The position numbers and the translations under genes are program-made. The notes beneath the pieces were generated by a model. It did not search any database. It was not told where the DNA came from and saw nothing but the letters and a program-made list of their open reading frames with translations. From Codonopsis lanceolata (Eukaryota > Streptophyta > Magnoliopsida > Asterales > Campanulaceae): a DNA stretch of 64,000 nucleotides. Location of the stretch: the NCBI GenBank assembly GCA_013146195.2, contig CM028381.1:93079255-93143254 (forward strand), given 5' to 3'. This document shows, piece after piece, positions 58,222 through 64,000 of the stretch (position 1 is its first letter; each line of letters starts with the position of its first letter).

Positions 58222-59400
58222 AACAATATCTAACTGGACAGAATCAAACAGTTGAATATTTCCAACTGGACTGTTGCTGAAATGGTGGAGGAGATAAAAT
58301 GTTTTGATAAATTGACTAATATGTCTCCAGGGAACGGGTAATGCTGAAATTGCAACTTATTTTCTTAGTTAGACATTATTGAAACAAATTTATCGAAGTA
58401 ACCTTTGCCGGTTAACAGAAAACGGTGGGGATTGTAGCGATTAAAAACTCCAGGAAGATTTTTAAATAGATTCACAATTATAACTATTAGATAAAAATCA
58501 TATAAATCACAATTATCCTATACGCGTTTTTATACTATTAAAACGTTTAATCACATATTTGATTACACACAACTAGACATTAAAGCAAACAAATATTCAA
58601 ACAACAAATTCTCAAACTCAAACATCACAAATTCACATACAATTTGCACCAAAGTAAATATATAACTAAAAAAAAACTATTTTGAATATAATATCACCTC
58701 AAAATTCAAGAAAGTGACAAACTCAGCAACAGACAGAGACGACGTCGACGACTCGGTAACACTCAGCAGTCCTAGACCCCAGCTTGACCTCTCTCAGAGT
58801 CTCAGTTTCTCTCTCTCTTTCCCGACTCCCTCTCTTCTTTTTGATTTTCGACCTCTTCTTATCTAGTTCTCACTTCTCTTCTCGTAAAATGACATCGTTT
58901 TACAAGGAGAAAATTAAATACAATGAAGTTTATTTTTATAGGACTAATAATACTTGAAAAATAAGTTAAAATCTTTTAAAAAGCAGTAGTAACCTAATAG
59001 GACTTAAATTCAACACTTAGATGCCTAAATCTAAGTCTAAAAATACACACCTTGTCATCACCTTATCATCTCTCCAACCCCTTGGGGGTCAACCAATAAC
59101 TAATCTACAATAAATATTTATGACCAAAATTATGTCCTTCGCGCTCTCATTTTTTCATGGGACCTTCAAAAATTTGTCTCCACGACTAGATTGAACAAAA
59201 AGCAAAAACAAAAAAAAACAACAAGCACAAACAGAAATACTTTAAGAAAAAAATCCATTACTACCGACATAATAAATTAACAAAAACAACATGAACAGTA
59301 AAACGTTGAGTCAATGAAAACAAATGACAAACTGCATACTAATAATTAAACCTTAACCTTCACATCCCCAACCCTAAACAACCCTAGCTAGTGAACTATA
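58020..59400. other. Intergenic, no gene seen
   Basis: It contains a (ct)n run at 58186-58219 and a pyrimidine-rich strip near 58790-58880. No protein or RNA gene is recognised. Confidence 0.55.
58186..58219. repeat. (CT)n microsatellite
   Basis: About 34 bp of ct repeats. Confidence 0.9.
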
Positions 59401-59403
59401 AGT

Positions 59404-60151
59404 CTATAACAACCCAACAAAGCTACCCAAAACCAAACTCAACCCCAAAAACAAACCAAATGAACAACACCCAAGAGTCGGTGCTGCGGATCGCGGAGAG
59501 GGTGCGTGAGCATGATAATCGGGCTGGGGAGGTGATTCCGGAGACGGAGATAGCATCACCGATGGGGCTAGTGACGGAGATTGGCTAGGTTTGTTCCTTA
59601 CGGCCATGACTACGATGACAAGTTTCTGGCCCTTGTGGCAGTAATGGCCGTGACCACTGATGAAAAAGAATGGACCTGATCTATCGAACATGAATTCCGA
59701 GTGTCCGTTGATGTCGGCGAGGGTCTGTATGGCATTGGACTTGTTGCAGTTGTTATAATCATCTTGGTTCACTAACAAAACCGAATTATGCCTTTTCTTG
59801 TACTTGAAAACTGCAAAAAATATAAATAAAAAAAAGGAACAAAACCAATTAGGCAGTAGAAGAGCGGGCAGACAAATAATCATATTCATATACTCATATA
59901 CATATAACCTAACGAAATTATAGTGACTTCATGTTGGATTTCCATATTTGGCACTACAATGAATCAATGATACGATTTACATCAATCATTACAGTGTTGT
60001 ACAGTACAAATACCAAATTCACATACCCAAGAAAATATATTCCAACTCGAAAATACACCCAAAACCTGGTGTAGCTTGTATATATGTTTAGCAAATGTGC
60101 ATGAACACACTTGACACACACACAAACTCAAACTCAGACAAACACACACAC

Positions 60152-60213
<62 letters not shown>

Positions 60214-60391
60214 GACCAAGAGTATCATTGACTTGAAAGCGATTTCGTTCGGCCCAGTGACTGTAGCTCTCTGTAGGCTTCAAGATCCATCCTTGTTTAC
60301 CACCAACATGGAATGTATAAGCATTAGATGTGCAAATAAAGCCCATCAATATCAACAAACAACCAACGTATACATGATGATGAGACTCCAT
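59404..60391 (-). CDS. Early nodulin-like protein (phytocyanin family), gene 2
   Basis: The two exons are 60391-60217 and 59810-59404: a phase-1 intron of 406 nt with GT..AG ends, and 193 residues. Exon 1 (175 nt) differs from gene 1 by a single residue (Ser for Asn in SYSHWAE), so signal peptide and domain start are the same. Exon 2 has VFKYKKRHNSVLLV, YNNCNKSNAIQTLADINGHS and FFFISGHGHYCHKGQKLV, again with Ser at the copper-ligand Cys position. The Pro/Ser spacer is shorter than in gene 1, with one PQPDYHAHAPSP motif instead of two. The end GLFLGLSLVLGSFVGLL fits a GPI-anchor signal. Introns, leader and promoter are also similar to gene 1, which points to a recent segmental duplication or gene conversion. 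Confidence 0.93.
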
Positions 60392-60505
60392 TAATACAAA
60401 GTCGAAAAGAGCTTTTGTATGAACAATTAAGAAAAAAAGAAACCAATAGAATGAGAGAGAAGATGGAGAGCAATAGTGATGGAGAATCAAGGCTAATTGG
60501 GAATG

Positions 60506-60513
60506 ATATATAT
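60506..60513 (-). promoter_or_regulatory. TATA box of gene 2
   Basis: TATATATA in the same context as gene 1 ('gctaattgggaatga'), about 120 nt upstream of the ATG. Confidence 0.6.
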
Positions 60514-60565
60514 TGAAGGATCAATAGTTTACCCTTATATATATAGAGCCAAAAATTAATTACTG

Positions 60566-60716
60566 TTAGGGTGTAATTATTCTTACTGTATTAGTCATGT
60601 AACTAGTAATTAAGGTACCTTGTTGAATAAGTATTCTATATGAAGGCAGCTTAGTTCACACAGCAGTGTTTACATAGGACTCTTACACATTTTTTGCTTT
60701 TCTTGATCAATAAGTT
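60566..60716. other. Insertion of about 150 bp in the gene 2 promoter
   Basis: Compared with gene 1 (44300-44325), extra sequence beginning tgttagggtgtaatta and ending gatcaataagtta lies between 'aattac' and 'acg/gtgtgtgtg'. The tgttag start recalls a copia LTR fragment, but no matching end was found. Confidence 0.5.
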
Positions 60717-60718
60717 AC

Positions 60719-60720
60719 GC

Positions 60721-60751
<31 letters not shown>

Positions 60752-60860
60752 AAGAGAGGGGGGATGGCTGCAAGTATATGGAAAGTTTAGAGAGAAACAT
60801 GTATTGGTGTTACAGAAACGAATTGTATTTAATTGCCAAGTTAATGTTTCACATTGTTGC
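60719..60860 (-). promoter_or_regulatory. Distal promoter segment shared by the gene copies
   Basis: A (gt)n(ga)n tract is followed by 'ggggatggctgcaagtatat' and 'aattgccaagttaatg'. The order is conserved at 44320-44455 and 55305-55455. The blocks are conserved in three copies, but their function is unknown. Confidence 0.5.
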
Positions 60861-60912
60861 AGTAACAACAATTAATTCCAATTTTTTTCTATCTGAAATA
60901 GTTACTAAAATA

Positions 60913-61640
60913 TTTTAGGAAAAATGTGGGCGGTCCATTTTTTAAAGTTTATAACCGTCTCATGATTTTAGGAGAAAATGATTACGATACCCTTAATGAA
61001 CCGAAAGCGAGTTACGGAAGTCACTTACTGAGTATATCGCGCTACATCAAATTTTACAATACGATACATCGATTTAACTGCATCAATTTTTGCATCGCGA
61101 TATATTAATTTAATTATATAATATAGTTTTGCAACGCGATAAACAACTTTTGCACTGCGATACATAAGTTTTAATTACCTCAAATCTAATTTTGCACCGT
61201 GATAGATAAAATATTATCTAATTCATTTTTGCACCGCGATACAAACTGATATTGAACAGACCATATCCTCCAACTTTTTCTTCTATCTCCTTCGTCGTAA
61301 GTTTTCTTTTTCTCCTCCTCCTCCGCATTCGTTCTACTAAAAAATCCAACAACCCAACACAGATCCATTACGGTTTCATACATAATGATCCATTACATGC
61401 CGATACTCGTTTCGTTGCGCAAAAATTGTGATTTTCGAATCTAATGTGTTTGTCGGAGCTGTTGAAGGAGACAATGTCATTTTCTGAACAATATTTCAAA
61501 AAATGGCTTTTTGCGTTTGAAAAAAAAAACAGGGTAGTGGAAGGATTAGAAACTTTGTAAAAGGGATCAACCATAATTTCACTCAATATTTTATAGGGTG
61601 ATAACTGAGTCGGTCTCCCGTGGAAAAAATATAATTGCAA
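60913..61640 (-). repeat. Inverted copy of the 45.2-kb repeat
   Basis: On the minus strand it has 'tttttgcgcaacgaaac', 'ggatctgtgttgggttgttgg', a gga/gaa-rich strip, 'cttacgacgaaggagatag' and 'tgtatcgcggtgcaaaaatg' repeats, the same order as 45184-45850. 'gagaaaatgattacgatacc' near 60971 recurs at 61688 as 'taaatgataaaaataccc', so related pieces continue to about 62000. Confidence 0.6.
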
Positions 61641-62269
61641 AAGTCCATAATAATTTTTTTAAATCACTACAATACACTTTTGGGAGATAAATGATAAAAA
61701 TACCCTTAATGAAGGAAAGACGCGTTGACAAAGCCACTTTCCAAATTTGGGCATCGCAAGAAAAAAATTGTGTATCGTTCAAATTTTTGAGCGTTGAAAT
61801 GCAAAAGCTTATTGTCCAAATTTGGACATTGGAAGGAAAAAATTTGGGCATCATTCAAAATTGTGCTTCGTTCAAAATTTTGCATGGCTATTGCAGTGCA
61901 AAAGCCACTACCCACAATTTTGAACGATGCCAAAATTTGTTAACAATGCCTAAATATCGAAAAGTACAATGCTAGAAAGAGAGAAGAAAATGAAAAATAA
62001 ACAAAACGCATTAACCTCAAAAATCAGATTTGTAAGTCATCAAAGCACAGAAAGTCATGTGTTAATTTCAACTAATTAAGGGTGGCAAAAATTTATCCAA
62101 TCGATTGGGTTATCTATTATATCTATTATAAAAGATTTATTGGATGTTATCCATTAACACTCATTAACTTAATTGGGTGTTAATGGATAATACCCATTAG
62201 AAACCAATAACAAAATGAATAATTATGAATATTAATCGGTTATCCATTGGATTTATCAAGTAATATCAT

Positions 62270-62670
62270 CACCACCATTGAGTTTATCAACTAATATCAC
62301 CACTATCAACCGCCTCCGCCCACCCCCACCTCCAGCAACTGCCAACGACTACCGCCTCCCACCGCCGCCACATCCCACCTCCGGCAACCACTACCAGCGG
62401 CTGCCATCAGCAACCTCTGTCGGCCATCACCACCAACCTCCGGCAACCGCCACTGCGCACTGCCCACTGTCACCCATCGCCGCCACCATCACCACTGTAT
62501 GCTATTTACTTAAAAATAATAATAAATACACTTCCCACCTTCGGCAACTGCCACCAGCCATCGCCTCCCACAACTACCACATCTCACCTCCGATAACCAC
62601 TACCGCCCACTGCCACCCATCACCATTGTATGCTCTTTACTTAATAATAATAATAATAAAATAATAATAA
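62270..62670. repeat. Low-complexity cac/ccg/gcc region with duplicated blocks
   Basis: 'cccacctccggcaacc' and 'gtatgct.tttacttaa.aata' blocks occur two to four times, with (aat)n runs at 62509-62527 and 62645-62670. The open frame across it is a by-product of triplet bias. Confidence 0.75.
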
Positions 62671-62674
62671 ATAG

Positions 62675-62757
62675 ACACATAACTTGCTATCGGCAAGATT
62701 TGAACTTGAATCAAGTTCCTTTATATCAACACTTGTTACCACTAGGCTAGACTACTT
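62675..62757 (-). mobile_element. tRNA-derived SINE-like segment
   Basis: On the minus strand the A-box-like tagcctagtgg (62749-62739) is followed 32 nt later by the B-box-like agttcaaatcttg (62706-62694), the layout of an RNA polymerase III promoter in plant SINEs. An (att)n tail follows to about 62640. Base pairing of a full tRNA is not kept. Confidence 0.5.
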
Positions 62758-63875
62758 TTTGATATTTATTTGAAATTTAGTATAAATATAAACAAGTAAT
62801 TATAAAAATTATTGATTATTATGAACGTATTTATTATTTTGTTTTGCATTAAGAATATTTGTTTGTTATTTATAATTTATAATTATAATGATTATAAGTA
62901 TTTAATTTTTTAATAAAGTATTTGACTTTTTTATTTTTTATTACTTTTACATAATCATTTATTAGTATCAATTCAATAAACACATATATTTTATATCTCA
63001 CAATTATGAAGACTATTATAGAATTTTGACAACTTTATATATATTAGGTGATAAAAATATGATAGCATTACAAATGTCACTTTTTATTTGAGGAATAAAA
63101 AGAAAAAGAAAAGATAAATGTCAAAATTAAGAGAATATCTTGGTCGTTGTTGAAAGTGGGACCCATGATTTTTTATTAAATGTGAAAAATTGGTGAAAAT
63201 ATTATGATTTATGAACATTAAGTTATTAATTTATCATTGTGCATGTATGTGTTTGTTTTGGTGTGTGTATGTTTGGCTGGGTTTGTGTGTGTATGTTATG
63301 CTTAGTGAATCATAATATAAGTAGGTAAGTAATACTCAAAATAATAAATAATGTTTTTTATTGAATATTATCTGGATAATACCAATTTATTAATAGATAA
63401 AATTGAACATTATCTAATAACATTAAGGTTAATGGATATTATTAGATAATATCCAAAACTACTCATTAACTATATCAAGTAAATAATGATTTTATCAAAA
63501 TCAACCGATAACACCTGATTACCGCCCCTAATTTCAACTTTGTTTGCGATCAACAATGTTAGATAGTAACCACTTGCCCATCACAATGTTATTGGAATGG
63601 AAACAAAGCACACAAAGCCATCACAATGTTAGATAGTAACAGACAAAATGGCACACTGTTAGATAGTAACAGACAAAATGGCAACTGTGGATAGGACCAC
63701 CCTACTCAGTACGACGATGAAAAGGAATTTTCCAAAAAAAAAAAATGAAAGGAAAAGGAATTCTCCAAAAGAGATGAAAAGCAATGACATTATTGAAACA
63801 AATTTATAAAAATAAATTTATGAGGTTTAAAAAAAAGTAATGGTACGATTACAATTTCAACAAATTTCTGGAAAA

Positions 63876-63920
63876 GCAAGGCTAATTTGGGAATGATATA
63901 TATAGAGCCACAAGTTACTA
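63876..63920 (-). pseudogene. Promoter segment of a fourth early nodulin-like copy
   Basis: 'gcaaggctaatttgggaatg' and 'atatatatagagccacaagtta' match the TATA regions of genes 1 and 2. No exon lies to its left in the expected place, and the right part leaves the window. Confidence 0.65.
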
Positions 63921-64000
63921 CTCCCACCGTCCCCAAAATATTTTTTCGCTTTTTTTTTCGTCCGATTTAAAATAGTTGTATTGTTTGAATTTTTTTTTTA
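63921..64000 (+). mobile_element. Start of a Stowaway-type MITE, cut by the window end
   Basis: TA followed by ctcccaccgtccccaaaata matches the Stowaway terminal consensus. It sits in the promoter segment just described. Confidence 0.65.

Larger units (their letters stand above)
62074..63531. mobile_element. Non-autonomous hAT-like element, 1.46 kb
   Basis: An 8-bp direct repeat tttcaact flanks it (62066-62073 and 63532-63539; the match extends to 11 bp). The ends are inverted: aattaagggtggcaaaa at the left, and ttaggggcggtaatc on the minus strand at the right. Subterminal parts contain many 'ttatccattaac' / 'gttaatggata' inverted words. The interior has a Pro/Thr/His-coding low-complexity strip (62278-62660) and a tRNA-like segment. 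No transposase is seen. Confidence 0.72.

Noticed and set aside
60095..60394. Plus-strand frame with YIYIYI and RERERE
   Set aside because: Antisense to exon 1 and intron of the early nodulin-like gene 2 and to its microsatellites.
62278..62664. Pro/Thr/His-rich frame as an extensin-like gene
   Set aside because: No signal peptide; triplet-biased duplicated blocks inside a hAT-like element.
62675..62757. Functional tRNA gene
   Set aside because: A and B boxes are present but acceptor and anticodon stems do not pair; a SINE-like remnant fits better.

Overview
The window looks like nuclear DNA of a flowering plant, most likely a eudicot with a large, repeat-rich genome. Evidence: AT-rich sequence, spliced genes with GT-AG introns, phytocyanin-like (early nodulin-like) genes, a SLOW GREEN 1-type chloroplast TPR fragment, plant-type Ty3/gypsy (Tat/Ogre), Ty1/copia, L1 LINE, Helitron and Stowaway elements, and plant mobile domain (PMD) / DUF7745 sequences. 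I cannot name the species. Only two genes look intact, the two early nodulin-like genes on the minus strand at 43.0-44.2 kb and 59.4-60.4 kb. Almost everything else is transposable-element sequence in various stages of decay.

Layout. 1-3.1 kb: Helitron-family repeats, with a Stowaway-type MITE that is itself split by a solo LTR. 3.1-13 kb: remains of a Tat/Ogre-type retrotransposon on the minus strand (LTR, tandem palindromic repeats, then a decayed intron-containing PMD gene and a DUF7745-like gene on the plus strand), interrupted by a second solo LTR of the same family as the first. 13-37 kb: an older plus-strand Tat/Ogre element. A younger 21-kb Tat/Ogre element (14006-35026) sits inside its 3' tandem-repeat region. 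The younger element has both LTRs, a tRNA primer-binding site, decayed gag, protease, RT, RNase H, a second RNase H and integrase, and antisense PMD/DUF7745-type genes. It carries a MITE in its 5' LTR and a 5'-truncated L1 LINE inside its RNase H. 37-42 kb: a proline-rich/coiled-coil pseudogene and two Ty1/copia-type LTRs.

42-64 kb is the genic part. It holds two near-identical early nodulin-like genes and the shattered promoter of a third copy, now lying in pieces from 46.0 to 55.5 kb. The intact copy gives an empty-site reference, so the ends of two Helitrons (51611-53532 and 53547-55296) can be set to the base; they flank a 14-bp island of the original promoter. The second Helitron still carries a decayed PIF1-type helicase C-terminus. 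Further right are the SLOW GREEN 1-like fragment, two non-autonomous DNA transposons with long target-site duplications, a tRNA-derived SINE-like segment, and the promoter of what may be a fourth gene copy at the right edge.

The most unusual theme is the repeated association of Tat/Ogre retroelements with an antisense, intron-containing PMD/DUF7745 gene and with tandem palindromes just before the 3' LTR. Both recur in three independent copies. No tRNA, rRNA or CRISPR feature was found.
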